NCBI GenBank assembly: GCA_020446425.1 | Contig: JAGRES010000019.1 | Location: 1-64,000, forward strand | DNA: 64,000 nt | Origin: Sphingobium sp. | GTDB taxonomy: Bacteria; Pseudomonadota; Alphaproteobacteria; Sphingomonadales; Sphingomonadaceae | Direction of reading: 5' to 3' | In this document: positions 27,508 to 36,897 of the stretch, in pieces | Layout: each line of letters begins with the position of its first letter | How positions within the stretch are numbered: position 1 is the first letter of the stretch | Notes under the pieces: model-generated | Seen by the model: only the letters and a program-made list of their open reading frames with translations | Databases searched by the model: none | What the model was told of the DNA's origin: nothing | Translations under genes and position numbers: made by a program

Positions 27508-28637
27508 TCGACATCCTCCACTTCCACCGTCTCACCCGTCACCCGCTGGGACAGGGCGGCGGCCATATAGGGGTCGAGCGCGCCATCGAGCACATCGTCC
27601 GGCGAGGTGGAGACAACGCCGGTGCGCAGGTCCTTCACCATCTGATAGGGTTGCAGCACATAGGAACGGATCTGGTGGCCCCAGCCGATCTCGGTCTTGG
27701 CCTGATATTCGCCGCTGGCCTCCGCTTCCCGCTTTTGCAGCTCAGCTTCATAGAGCCTTGCCTTCAGCATGTTCATCGCGGTCGCACGGTTCTTGTGCTG
27801 GCTGCGGTCGTTCTGGCAGGCAACGATGATGCCCGAGGGCACGTGGGTAATACGCACGGCGGAGTCAGTCGTATTGACGTGCTGCCCGCCCGCGCCGGAC
27901 GCACGATATGTATCCATCTTGAGGTCGGCGGGGTTGATCTCGATATCGATATCGTCGTCGATTACCGGATAGACCCAAACGGACGAGAAGCTGGTGTGCC
28001 GCCGCGCCGAGCTGTCATAAGGCGAAATGCGCACCAGCCGGTGCACGCCGCTTTCGGTCTTGGCATAGCCATAGGCGTTCTCGCCCTTGATCAGCAGCGT
28101 GGCGGACTTGATGCCCGCCTGTTCGCCCGCCTGATAATCGACCAGTTCGACCTTGTAGCCGCGCTTTTCAGCCCAGCGCTGATACATGCGCTGCAGCATT
28201 TCCGCCCAGTCCTGACTTTCGGTGCCGCCCGCTCCTGCATGAATTTCGAGATAGGTGTCGTAGCTGTCCGCCTCACCCGCGAGCAACGCCTGGATTTTAT
28301 CTTCCTCCGCACGCTCAGCCAGCGCCGACAGCGATGCGACGGCCTCATCGACCATGGCTTCGTCGCCTTCGGCCTCGGCCATTTCGATCAGTTCGATCGT
28401 ATCCGATTTTTCCTGCTCAATGGCCCGCGTCGCGGAAATGGCGGTATCGAGGCGTGTACGCTCCCGCATTACCTCCTGCGCCTGTTTCTGATCGTCCCAC
28501 AGCGTCGGATCTTCCACGCGCGCGTTCAGTTCGTCCAGGCGGCGCAGTGCGCGATCCCAGTCCAGAAACCGCCGCAGCAAATCAAGTGCGGCATCAATAC
28601 GGTCTACATAGTCTTGCGCTTCTGCGCGCATTGTCAT
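27504..28637 (-). CDS. prfB: Peptide chain release factor 2
   Basis: A 377-residue release factor that terminates translation at UGA and UAA. The catalytic GGQ is in [14 protein letters not shown]. The frame is continuous through the FLDWDR region, where E. coli has its programmed +1 frameshift stop, so no recoding is needed. The codon-recognition tripeptide reads SPY (in [12 protein letters not shown]) instead of the classical SPF. It is followed by the coupled methyltransferase gene. Confidence 0.95.
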   Translation of the reverse strand: MTMRAEAQDYVDRIDAALDLLRRFLDWDRALRRLDELNARVEDPTLWDDQKQAQEVMRERTRLDTAISATRAIEQEKSDTIELIEMAEAEGDEAMVDEAVASLSALAERAEEDKIQALLAGEADSYDTYLEIHAGAGGTESQDWAEMLQRMYQRWAEKRGYKVELVDYQAGEQAGIKSATLLIKGENAYGYAKTESGVHRLVRISPYDSSARRHTSFSSVWVYPVIDDDIDIEINPADLKMDTYRASGAGGQHVNTTDSAVRITHVPSGIIVACQNDRSQHKNRATAMNMLKARLYEAELQKREAEASGEYQAKTEIGWGHQIRSYVLQPYQMVKDLRTGVVSTSPDDVLDGALDPYMAAALSQRVTGETVEVEDVD

Positions 28638-28669
28638 GACTCCAATTGGAAATCCCGGTCATCCGAGCG

Positions 28670-31228
28670 TTAGTATATTCCGCCTTCACGCTGCAAGAAA
28701 TCGCTGTCACGATTATTCTGTGCCCGCAGTCTCGCGGCATTTTCACGCGCTGCCGCCTCCTGGGCCTCCATCTCGTCCTTGCGGATGGAACGGCGCGGTT
28801 CAGTCTCCGGCTTGAACGCTTCCCAGATGACAGCGGGTTTGATCTCGTTATCATCAGGCCAGGCGCCATAAACGCGCTTGCCCGAGCGGCGGTCGATCCG
28901 CACCATGCGGATGCCCCCGGGGGCGATGAAAGGCGTCTTCGGCATTTTCTCCAATATGGGCTTCATTGCCTGCTTCCAGACCGGCGCGGCGATACGTCCG
29001 CCCTGCGCGTAACCGCCCATTGAGCGCGGCGTGTCGAAACCGAGATAGACACCCGCCACCAGAGTGGGCGAACCGCCGACGAACCAGACATTGGTCGGTC
29101 CGTTGGTCGTGCCGGTCTTGCCAAACAGGGGCCGACCCAGATCGCGCAGCACCGTCGCCGTGCCCCGCTGAATAACGCCTTCGGTGATATGCACCACCTG
29201 ATAGGCGGTCATCGGGTTCATCGCCTCGCGCCCCTCAGCGCCGAAACGCGGCATGGGCTGACCATCCCAGTCGGGCGAATTACAGCCATCGCAGGCGCGC
29301 CATTTTTCCGGCCAGATCACCTTGCCGTGGCGATCCTGTACGTAATCCATCACCTTGGACGGCATCAGGCGGCCATGATTGGCGAGCGCCGCATAAGCGT
29401 TGACCATTTTTTCAACCGTGGTTTCCCCCGCGCCCAGCGCGAAGGCGAGATAGGGCTGATAATCGCCGATGCCCATCGACTTGATGGTGCGCACCACCCG
29501 TTCCATACCGGTCTGCGACGCCGCGCGCACCGTCATCAGGTTGCGCGATTGCTCCACGCCCCAGCGCATCGTCTGCGGCCCCGCGCCGCTGCCGCTGAAA
29601 TTCTTGAAGCATTTTTGCCCGAGCTTGGCCGACTGCCAGACGCAAAACGGCCCATCGACAATGATCGAGGCTGGCGTCATGCCATTGTCCAACGCGGCGG
29701 CATAAACGAACGGCTTGATCGTCGATCCCGGCTGACGCTGTGCCTGTGTTGCGCGGTTATAGGACGACAGGCGCGCATCGAACCCGCCCTGCATCGCATG
29801 AATACGACCTGTCTGAACGCTTTCCAGCACCATGCCGCCGGAAACCTCCGGAACGTTGCGCAGGACATAATTGTCGCCGCTTGACTGTTCCACGACGATC
29901 ATGTCGCCCGGCTTCATCGCGGTAAAGGCGGGAACGCCCATCTTGCGGTATCCGAGCTGCGCCGACGATGCGGGCAGGACGCCTGTATCTCCATTGGCGA
30001 AACCGATCTGCGCGTTATTTCCCTGCTTGGAGATAATGACGGCCACCCGCCAATTCTTATAGTCGATGCTTTTGAACGTGCTGGCCAGCCTGCTGCGCCA
30101 TTTGTCGTCAATCTCGATCGTGGCGACCGGACCGGACCAGCCCTTGCCCGTGTCATAACGAATAAGGCCCGCGCGCAAGGCGTCGCGCACCTGGTTCTGC
30201 ATCGACACGTCATAGGGTGTGCGAATCCAGAGACCGCCCGAATAGACGCTGTTCGGGCCGTCCTCTTCCGTCTCGCCAAAACGCTCCATCAGGCGGCGGC
30301 GCACCTCCTCCAGATAATAGCCGCCAGCATCGACATCCTTGGCGTCAAACAGCGCGGCACCCTGGTTCCGCGATGCACCAATCGGCTGCGCCACGGCCTC
30401 GCGATATTGCGCATCCTTGATCCAGCCATTGTCGCGCATTTCACCGAGCACCCAATTGCGCCGCTCAATGGCGCGGGCGTAGCCTTTCTCGGTCTCGGGC
30501 CGATAATTGGACGGCCCCTTGGGCAATATCGCCAGAAACGCATATTCATGCAGTTTCAGGTCGCCGACATCGCGGCCATAATAGGCGCGCGCCGCCGCCT
30601 GTACGCCATAGGCGTTGCGACCGAGAAATATCTGGTTGAGATAGAGTTCCAGTATCTGCTGCTTGCTCAGTGCATTTTCGATGCGATAGGCAAGGATCAT
30701 CTCCTTGATCTTGCGCGTCGGCGAATATTCATCGCCGATCAGCAGGTTCTTTGCCACCTGCTGCGTGATCGTGGAGCCCCCCTTGGCGCGCTGGCCCGAT
30801 CCGATCTTGCTGGCATAATCAATGACCGCGCCGACCAGACCGGTAAAATCAATGCCGTGATGCGAGAAGAAGGTTTTATCCTCCGCCGCCAGATAGGCGC
30901 GGATCAGCTGCGGCGGATAATCGTCATACTGAAGCTGAACCCGCCGTTCGCGCGCATAGCTGTATATCGGTTCGCCGTTCATATCGCGCACTACGCTGGG
31001 CAGGGCCGGTTCATAATCGGCCAGTGCCGAAGCGTCGGGAAGGTCGCGCGCGAAAATCAGCCAGAAAGCCAGAATGGCAATGAGCAAAGCGCCGATGCCC
31101 AGCAAAAGAAAACGAAACAGGCGCTTATGCCATAGCCGCGCGACGGCTGACCGCAGCGCGCCCGCCGCACGCGTGGCGCGATAGCTGAACTGGCTTGCGA
31201 CTGCCGACCCGGATTCACTCGTTTCCAT
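28670..31228 (-). CDS. mrcA: Penicillin-binding protein 1A
   Basis: An 852-residue class A bifunctional PBP that polymerises and crosslinks peptidoglycan. A cytoplasmic N-terminus and one membrane helix (residues 39-60) precede the glycosyltransferase domain, with Glu116 in AAEDKTFFSHHG. An OB-like insert follows. The transpeptidase domain carries STIK (Ser502), SRN (561) and KTGT (704). A disordered charged tail follows. The neighbouring amidase gene makes this a cell-wall cluster. Confidence 0.95.
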   Translation of the reverse strand: METSESGSAVASQFSYRATRAAGALRSAVARLWHKRLFRFLLLGIGALLIAILAFWLIFARDLPDASALADYEPALPSVVRDMNGEPIYSYARERRVQLQYDDYPPQLIRAYLAAEDKTFFSHHGIDFTGLVGAVIDYASKIGSGQRAKGGSTITQQVAKNLLIGDEYSPTRKIKEMILAYRIENALSKQQILELYLNQIFLGRNAYGVQAAARAYYGRDVGDLKLHEYAFLAILPKGPSNYRPETEKGYARAIERRNWVLGEMRDNGWIKDAQYREAVAQPIGASRNQGAALFDAKDVDAGGYYLEEVRRRLMERFGETEEDGPNSVYSGGLWIRTPYDVSMQNQVRDALRAGLIRYDTGKGWSGPVATIEIDDKWRSRLASTFKSIDYKNWRVAVIISKQGNNAQIGFANGDTGVLPASSAQLGYRKMGVPAFTAMKPGDMIVVEQSSGDNYVLRNVPEVSGGMVLESVQTGRIHAMQGGFDARLSSYNRATQAQRQPGSTIKPFVYAAALDNGMTPASIIVDGPFCVWQSAKLGQKCFKNFSGSGAGPQTMRWGVEQSRNLMTVRAASQTGMERVVRTIKSMGIGDYQPYLAFALGAGETTVEKMVNAYAALANHGRLMPSKVMDYVQDRHGKVIWPEKWRACDGCNSPDWDGQPMPRFGAEGREAMNPMTAYQVVHITEGVIQRGTATVLRDLGRPLFGKTGTTNGPTNVWFVGGSPTLVAGVYLGFDTPRSMGGYAQGGRIAAPVWKQAMKPILEKMPKTPFIAPGGIRMVRIDRRSGKRVYGAWPDDNEIKPAVIWEAFKPETEPRRSIRKDEMEAQEAAARENAARLRAQNNRDSDFLQREGGIY

Positions 31229-31330
31229 ACCGCCCCGCCTCTAGACCATTTTCGAGAGGGGCGTAAACGCCCATTGCGACAGGAAAGCCGTACGGAATGA
31301 ACGAATGACAGATTCTACCATGCTTTTCGG

Positions 31331-32242
31331 TCAGTTCCGCGCCATTTGCTTGGCGAAATACACTTCTATCGCCTTTGCGACCCCTTGGGCAATTTTATCG
31401 CGGCCTGCCGCCGAACCCAGCTTCGCGGCATCCGTAGCGCTGGTGATATAACCCGCCTCGAACAGTACTGACGGCGTATCGGGCGATTTGAGCACGACGA
31501 GCGACGCAAAGCGATGATAGGTCGGCCTGAACCGCACATAGGGCGCTGCCTCCCGGTAAAGCAGTTTGGCAAAGTCGGTGGAATGGGCCATCGACTCCCG
31601 TTGTGACAGGTCGATCAGGATCGACGATACCGAGCCGCTCTGCTCTCCCAGGTTGATGCCGTTGAGAATATCCGCCTTGTTTTCCCGCGCCGCCAGACGC
31701 GCGGCCTCGCGGTCCGATGCCGTCTCGGACAAAGTGTATATGGTCGCTCCATGCGCGGCGTCACTCTCCGCAGCATCGGCATGGAGCGATATGAACAGGT
31801 CGGCGCCCATGCGGCGCGCGATATCCGAACGCTCCTGCAATACCAGATAGCGATCATCATCACGGGTCAGCGCGACACGCAGCCGCCCGTCCTTGGTCAA
31901 CCTGTCCCGCAAGGCTTTCGCCAAAGCCAGCGTGATATCCTTCTCGCTATAGCCTTTTGCGGTATTGACCGCGCCCGGATCATGGCCACCATGGCCGGGG
32001 TCAATGACGATCAGCGGGCGCGCCGGGTCTTTCGGCCCGGATATTGGAGGTAGCTTGATGCCATCGGCGCGGGTGGGAATGGAAACGGTGATGCTGTGCT
32101 GCCGCTTGGGTGGCTTGGTGAAACCTTGCGTCAGACCTCCGCCGACCACCGCCGGTGCCCCGCCAGCCTGGGGTATTGGCTGCAGCTCTATGGTATGCGC
32201 AGTCGCAAATAATGCCGGAAGCAGCATAAACACACAGCTCAT
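31331..32242 (-). CDS. N-acetylmuramoyl-L-alanine amidase
   Basis: A 303-residue Amidase_3 (AmiC-like) zinc amidase that cuts the peptide from muramic acid during septum splitting. The zinc ligands and catalytic Glu lie in IDPGHGGHDPGAV, SLHADA and SVLFEAGYIT. A hydrophobic leader (SCVFMLLPALFATAHT) has no basic residues before it, which is unusual for a signal peptide. There is no separate AMIN domain. Confidence 0.92.
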   Translation of the reverse strand: MSCVFMLLPALFATAHTIELQPIPQAGGAPAVVGGGLTQGFTKPPKRQHSITVSIPTRADGIKLPPISGPKDPARPLIVIDPGHGGHDPGAVNTAKGYSEKDITLALAKALRDRLTKDGRLRVALTRDDDRYLVLQERSDIARRMGADLFISLHADAAESDAAHGATIYTLSETASDREAARLAARENKADILNGINLGEQSGSVSSILIDLSQRESMAHSTDFAKLLYREAAPYVRFRPTYHRFASLVVLKSPDTPSVLFEAGYITSATDAAKLGSAAGRDKIAQGVAKAIEVYFAKQMARN

Positions 32243-32737
32243 ATCATTGTCTTGGCCTCACAAGACTCAGCCGTCTAGTGAAATTAACCAAATTTTAACC
32301 ATAACCCCCGACAAGTCTGTTCCAGTAAACAAAATTGCGCATGGATGTTGCTCAGTACCGTTACTGATGCTAGCCATGGCGATAGCGGCGCAGCCTTCTT
32401 ATATGGAAATGGCGCAGATCGCTTCTTTTCGTTAGGGCTCCAATTATGGAACCCGGCACGATTTCAACAGGTTGACGCTACATGAGGCATTTTTCCCAAT
32501 CCCATCAAGACCGCATCGCCGGTCTTGGCGCGCGATTGGCGTATTCGGGTACCGGCGAAATGACCGGCCATGCCCATGCAGCAGACACGTTTAACGACCC
32601 CGTTTTCACCCTTTTCCACCTAAACCGGACGCACCCCCGCTTTGCATTTTCCATGCGGCGGCAGGCGGCGCCCCTTTACAATCGCACAGACCGCCGAGCG
32701 GTAAAGCTACGGCCGTCTGATGCCCGGAGTATATTGA
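32243..32737. promoter_or_regulatory. Long intergenic region / rne leader
   Basis: About 495 bases separate the divergent amidase and rne starts. The left part is AT-rich and carries a full CtrA-type motif. A TTGAC-like -35 element occurs near 32472. Short open frames here (for example 32482-32823) run into rne out of frame and look accidental. RNase E messages usually have long structured leaders used for autoregulation, so most of this stretch may be 5' UTR. Confidence 0.5.
32284..32300. promoter_or_regulatory. CtrA-type box TTAA-N7-TTAACC
   Basis: An exact TTAA-N7-TTAA match followed by CC, 42 bases upstream of the amidase start on the opposite strand and far upstream of rne. It fits control of a cell-separation amidase by the cell-cycle regulator CtrA. 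Confidence 0.5.
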
Positions 32738-35374
32738 ATGACCAAGCGTATGTTGATCGATGCGCGCCACCGGGAAGAAACCCGTGTCGCAGTCGTCAAG
32801 GGAAACCGAATCGAGGAATTTGATTTCGAATCCGCCGAGCACAAACAGCTCAAAGGCAATATCTATCTAGCAAAAGTTACCCGCGTCGAACCGTCGCTGC
32901 AGGCTGCCTTCGTCGATTATGGCGGCAACCGGCACGGCTTTCTCGCCTTTTCGGAAATCCATCCGGACTATTACCAGATTCCGAAAGAAGACCGTGAAGC
33001 CCTGCTGCGCGAAGAGGCGGAACATGCCGCCGAGGAAGCCGCCCTGCGCGACGGCGCAGACCTTGACGCGCATGAAGGCGACGATGAACCTCATGACGAG
33101 GCCGACGGCATTCTGGAAGAAGTAACGCCTGTCGCCGGTGACGAGCCGGAAAACGAACCCGCCAATTCAGGCCGCCGTCGTCGCGGCAAGGCATCGCAGA
33201 ATGACGAAGGCGCGGACGAATTGCGCCGCAAGCGCATGGCGCTGCGCCGCCGCTACAAGATTCAGGATGTCATCAAGCGCCGTCAGGTGCTGCTGATCCA
33301 GGTCGTGAAGGAAGAACGCGGTAACAAGGGTGCCGCGCTAACCACCTATCTGAGCCTTGCCGGGCGCTATTGTGTGCTGATGCCCAACACCAGCCATGGC
33401 GGCGGCATTTCGCGCAAGATCAGCAATGCTGCGGATCGCAAGCGCCTGAAATCCATCATCGCGGACATGAACCTGCCCTCCACCATGGGCTGCATCGTCC
33501 GCACCGCCGGCTTGTCGCGCACCAAGACCGAGATCAAACGCGATTTCGACTATCTCGCGCGCCTGTGGGATGAAATTCGCGAGAAAACGCTGAGCAGCGC
33601 GGCACCAGCGCTGATCCACAACGACAGCGACCTCATCAAGCGCGCCATCCGCGATATCTATAACCGCGATATCGAGGAAGTCGTGGTCGAGGGTGAGGAA
33701 GGCTATCGCGCAGCCAAGGATTTCATGAAGCTGCTGATGCCCAGCCATGCGCGCCGGGTACAGCAATATGCCGATGCCGTGTCCCTGTTCCAGCGCTATG
33801 GCGTCGAGGATCAGCTCGCGGCCATGTATCATCCGGTGGTTCAGCTGAAATCGGGCGGCTATCTGGTCATCAACCCGACCGAGGCACTGGTGTCGATCGA
33901 CATCAACTCCGGTCGCTCGACGCGCGAGCACAACATCGAACAGACGGCGCTGTCGACCAACCTTGAGGCCGCGCGTGAAATCGCGCGCCAGCTGCGCCTG
34001 CGCGATATGGCGGGCCTTGTCGTCATCGACTTTATCGACATGGAGCATGGCTCCAACGTCCGCAAGGTCGAGAAGGCGATGAAGGAAGCGCTGAAGGACG
34101 ACCGCGCGCGCATTCAGGTCGGTCGCATCTCCGGCTTCGGCCTGATGGAAATGAGCCGCCAGCGTTTGCGCACCGGCGTGCTGGAAGCCTCGACGCGCGC
34201 CTGCCCGCATTGCGAAGGCACCGGCCTGGTGCGCACCGCCAGCTCTGCCGGACTGTCCGCGCTGCGCATGCTGGAGGAAGAGGCGGCACGCGGACGCGGC
34301 AGCGTCGTTACGCTGCGCGCCAGCCAAGAAGCGGCCTTCTATGTTCTCAATAACAAACGCCGCGAGCTGGACGAAATCGAGCAGCGCTATGGCGTTACGA
34401 TTGTCATCCTGCCCGACGGCGAGATCGAAGGCGCACGTATGTCGGTCGAGGCGAGCGGCCCCAGACCGACACGCGTTGTCGAATATACGCCCATCGTCGA
34501 TGAAGATGACGCCGACCTTCCCGAAGACATGGACGAGGAGGAAGACGAAGAAGCCATCGCGAGCGAAAGCGAAGAACGCGAAGGTGGACGTCGCCGCCGC
34601 CGCCGTCGTCGTCGTCGTGGCGGACGCCGTGAAGAGGGAGATGCATCTACTGACGCTGCTGGCGAAGAGTCTGCCTCCGATGACAGTGTGGAAGACAATG
34701 ACGAAAGCACCGAGCCCGCAGAGGCCAGGGCCGATGACGAGGGTGGTGAAGGCCGCCGTCGCAGTCGCCGTGGGCGCCGTGGCGGACGCCGCCGTCGTGG
34801 CGGAGCCGCATCGGAATCTGGCGAAGAAGACGCCACGCAGGAGGCTAGTGAAACAGCTGAAGCGGAGGAAGCACCCGAGGCTGCGGAACAGGCTGAGCCT
34901 GTAGAAGCAGAGGCGGTAGCCACCGAAACCGAGGAAGCGCCAAAGCCAAAGCGCCGCACCCGCGCGCGCAAGACCAAGGCCGCTGAAACGCAGGAAGAAG
35001 CTGTTTCCGCCGAAACTGCGGAAACATCGCCTGCGACGGAAGAACCGGCAGCGGAAGCTCCGGCCAAGCCCAAGCGCACCCGCCGCAAGAAAGCCGATGC
35101 AGAAACCGCAGAGGCCGAGCCAGCGGACGCCAAGGCGGAGGAGGCTCCGGCCAAACCGAAACGGACGCGCCGCAGGAAAGCGGATACCGAGACCGCAGAG
35201 GCCAAACCAGCGGACGTCAATGCAGAGGAAACGCCCTCCACTCCTGAACCTTCAGGCAGCGCAGAACCAGCGAAGGAAGAAACCGTTACGGCAGGCGGCT
35301 CGTCATCGGAACCGGACGACGATGATTCAGGATCGCCGCGCCGTGGCTGGTGGCAGCGTACCTTCGGCGCATAA
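32738..35374 (+). CDS. rne: Ribonuclease E
   Basis: An 878-residue endonuclease that starts mRNA decay and rRNA/tRNA processing. The S1 domain (residues 36-215) is split by an acidic then basic insert at about 90-170, known from alphaproteobacteria. The catalytic aspartates are Asp388 (VSIDINSG) and Asp431 (VIDFIDM). The Zn-link is CPHC at 489-492. Residues 590-878 are disordered, with Arg-rich blocks, two tandem 29-residue repeats (773-801 and 802-830), and a terminal RRGWWQR that resembles the PNPase-binding motif of Caulobacter RNase E. Confidence 0.96.
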   Translation: MTKRMLIDARHREETRVAVVKGNRIEEFDFESAEHKQLKGNIYLAKVTRVEPSLQAAFVDYGGNRHGFLAFSEIHPDYYQIPKEDREALLREEAEHAAEEAALRDGADLDAHEGDDEPHDEADGILEEVTPVAGDEPENEPANSGRRRRGKASQNDEGADELRRKRMALRRRYKIQDVIKRRQVLLIQVVKEERGNKGAALTTYLSLAGRYCVLMPNTSHGGGISRKISNAADRKRLKSIIADMNLPSTMGCIVRTAGLSRTKTEIKRDFDYLARLWDEIREKTLSSAAPALIHNDSDLIKRAIRDIYNRDIEEVVVEGEEGYRAAKDFMKLLMPSHARRVQQYADAVSLFQRYGVEDQLAAMYHPVVQLKSGGYLVINPTEALVSIDINSGRSTREHNIEQTALSTNLEAAREIARQLRLRDMAGLVVIDFIDMEHGSNVRKVEKAMKEALKDDRARIQVGRISGFGLMEMSRQRLRTGVLEASTRACPHCEGTGLVRTASSAGLSALRMLEEEAARGRGSVVTLRASQEAAFYVLNNKRRELDEIEQRYGVTIVILPDGEIEGARMSVEASGPRPTRVVEYTPIVDEDDADLPEDMDEEEDEEAIASESEEREGGRRRRRRRRRRGGRREEGDASTDAAGEESASDDSVEDNDESTEPAEARADDEGGEGRRRSRRGRRGGRRRRGGAASESGEEDATQEASETAEAEEAPEAAEQAEPVEAEAVATETEEAPKPKRRTRARKTKAAETQEEAVSAETAETSPATEEPAAEAPAKPKRTRRKKADAETAEAEPADAKAEEAPAKPKRTRRRKADTETAEAKPADVNAEETPSTPEPSGSAEPAKEETVTAGGSSSEPDDDDSGSPRRGWWQRTFGA
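35054..35227 (+). repeat. Tandem 87-bp repeat within rne
   Basis: Two adjacent in-frame copies encode APAKPKRTRR(K/R)KAD(A/T)ETAEA, in which a basic block is followed by an acidic Ala-rich block. They are nearly identical at the protein level. A looser third copy lies upstream around residue 732. Confidence 0.8.
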
Positions 35375-35491
35375 TCGCCATCAGACTGTATCATGATGCT
35401 TCATCGGCTCGCCCAAATCTTGTGTTTGCGGCGGGCCGATTTTGCCTATGCGTCATCCTGCATTCAGCATAACTCGCGCATGGAAGGCGGC

Positions 35492-36892
35492 ATGCGCACC
35501 CCGTCCTTTTCCATATCCGGGTTCATGCCCAATCCATGCCGGCAATTGGCTCGTTATCTGGTCGCCATCATGCTGATATTGGCGCTCACTGTGCGCCCGG
35601 CTATGGCGCAGCAGATCCTGCGCGACGCTGAAACCGAAGCATTCCTCCATGAAATTTCCGAACCGCTGATCGAGGCGGCTGGGCTCAGCCCGGCCAATGT
35701 CCAGGTGCTGCTGATCAACGACCCCAGCATCAACGCCTTTGTGGCGGGCGGGCAGATCGTGTGGATTCACAGCGGCCTCATTACCTCCGCCGACAATGTG
35801 AACCAGGTGCAAGGCGTGATCGCGCATGAGCTTGGCCATATCGAGGGCGGGCATATCATCCGCTTTTCAGAAGGAATGAAAACCGCCACCGGCATCACCC
35901 TGCTTTCCATGCTGCTGGGTGTTGCCGCAATGGCAGCGGGCGGCGGCGAAGCGGGTATGGGTATCATGGCCGCAGGCCAGCAGGCGGCAATGGGCAAGTT
36001 CCTCGCCTTCACCCGGACGCAGGAATCCAGTGCCGATCTGGCGGGCGCACGCTACCTCAGCAAGGCCGGGATCAGCGGAAAAGGCAGCCTGGAGTTCTTC
36101 AAGAAGCTGCAAAATCAGGAATATCGCTACGCCATTCCGCAGGACGACAGCTATGGCCGTACCCACCCGCTGTCCGGCGAGCGCATTGCTGTGCTGCGCG
36201 AGGTCTATGAGCCCGATCCAGCGTGGAGCACCAAGACTCCGCCGGCACTGGAAGCGAAATTCAAGCGCATCAAGGCCAAGCTGTCGGGCTTTGTCGCCGA
36301 CCCCACGCAAACAATGCGCGACTATCCGGCAAGCGACCAGTCGATCCCCGCCCATTATGCGCGCGCCTATGCCTGGCACAAAAGCGCCTATCCGCAAAAG
36401 GCGCTGGACGAAAGCGATGCGTTGCTGAAAGCGGAACCGCACGATCCCTATTTCCTTGAGCTGAAGGGTCAGGTTCTGCTCGAAAGTGGTCGCCCCGCCG
36501 ATGCCATCCCTCCGCTGCGCGAGGCTGTACGGCTGACCGGAAGCCAGCCGCTCATCTCCACCTTGCTCGGCCATGCGCTAATCGCGACCGAGGACGAAAA
36601 GAATTTCGCCGAAGCCGAGCAGGTGCTGCGCGCCGCCGTAGGCAAGGACAGGGAAAACCCCTTTGCCTGGTATCAGCTCGGCGTGGTCTATGAACGGCGC
36701 GGAGATCATGCGCGCGCCGCCCTTGCATCGGCGGAACGCTATTCGATGCAGAGGCAGCACGAACTGGCGCTGCGCAGCGCGCAAGCGGCCATGCAGGGCA
36801 TCGACAAGGATTCGCCCGATTATTTGCGTGCGCAGGATATCGCCATGGCGTCGCGCGCGATGATCGAACAAAGCGGCAAGAAGAAGAAATAG
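35492..36892 (+). CDS. M48 metalloprotease with TPR (BepA-like)
   Basis: A 466-residue periplasmic protease. ATG 35492 follows GGAAGGCGG and yields a signal peptide ending AMAQ. The zinc site is HELGH at about residue 112 with the downstream Glu in ESSADLAGARYL. TPR-like helices fill the C-terminal half. BepA/YfgC in E. coli works on outer-membrane protein assembly (LptD). A DsbA-like gene follows after five bases. Confidence 0.9.
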   Translation: MRTPSFSISGFMPNPCRQLARYLVAIMLILALTVRPAMAQQILRDAETEAFLHEISEPLIEAAGLSPANVQVLLINDPSINAFVAGGQIVWIHSGLITSADNVNQVQGVIAHELGHIEGGHIIRFSEGMKTATGITLLSMLLGVAAMAAGGGEAGMGIMAAGQQAAMGKFLAFTRTQESSADLAGARYLSKAGISGKGSLEFFKKLQNQEYRYAIPQDDSYGRTHPLSGERIAVLREVYEPDPAWSTKTPPALEAKFKRIKAKLSGFVADPTQTMRDYPASDQSIPAHYARAYAWHKSAYPQKALDESDALLKAEPHDPYFLELKGQVLLESGRPADAIPPLREAVRLTGSQPLISTLLGHALIATEDEKNFAEAEQVLRAAVGKDRENPFAWYQLGVVYERRGDHARAALASAERYSMQRQHELALRSAQAAMQGIDKDSPDYLRAQDIAMASRAMIEQSGKKKK

Positions 36893-36897
36893 GTCGC

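Noticed and set aside
28540-28600. Programmed frameshift in prfB
   Set aside because: The reading frame is continuous through the homologous FLDWDR region with no in-frame UGA.
32482-32823. 113-residue open frame in the rne leader
   Set aside because: It overlaps the rne start out of frame, is Arg-rich without a domain, and lacks a good ribosome binding site.
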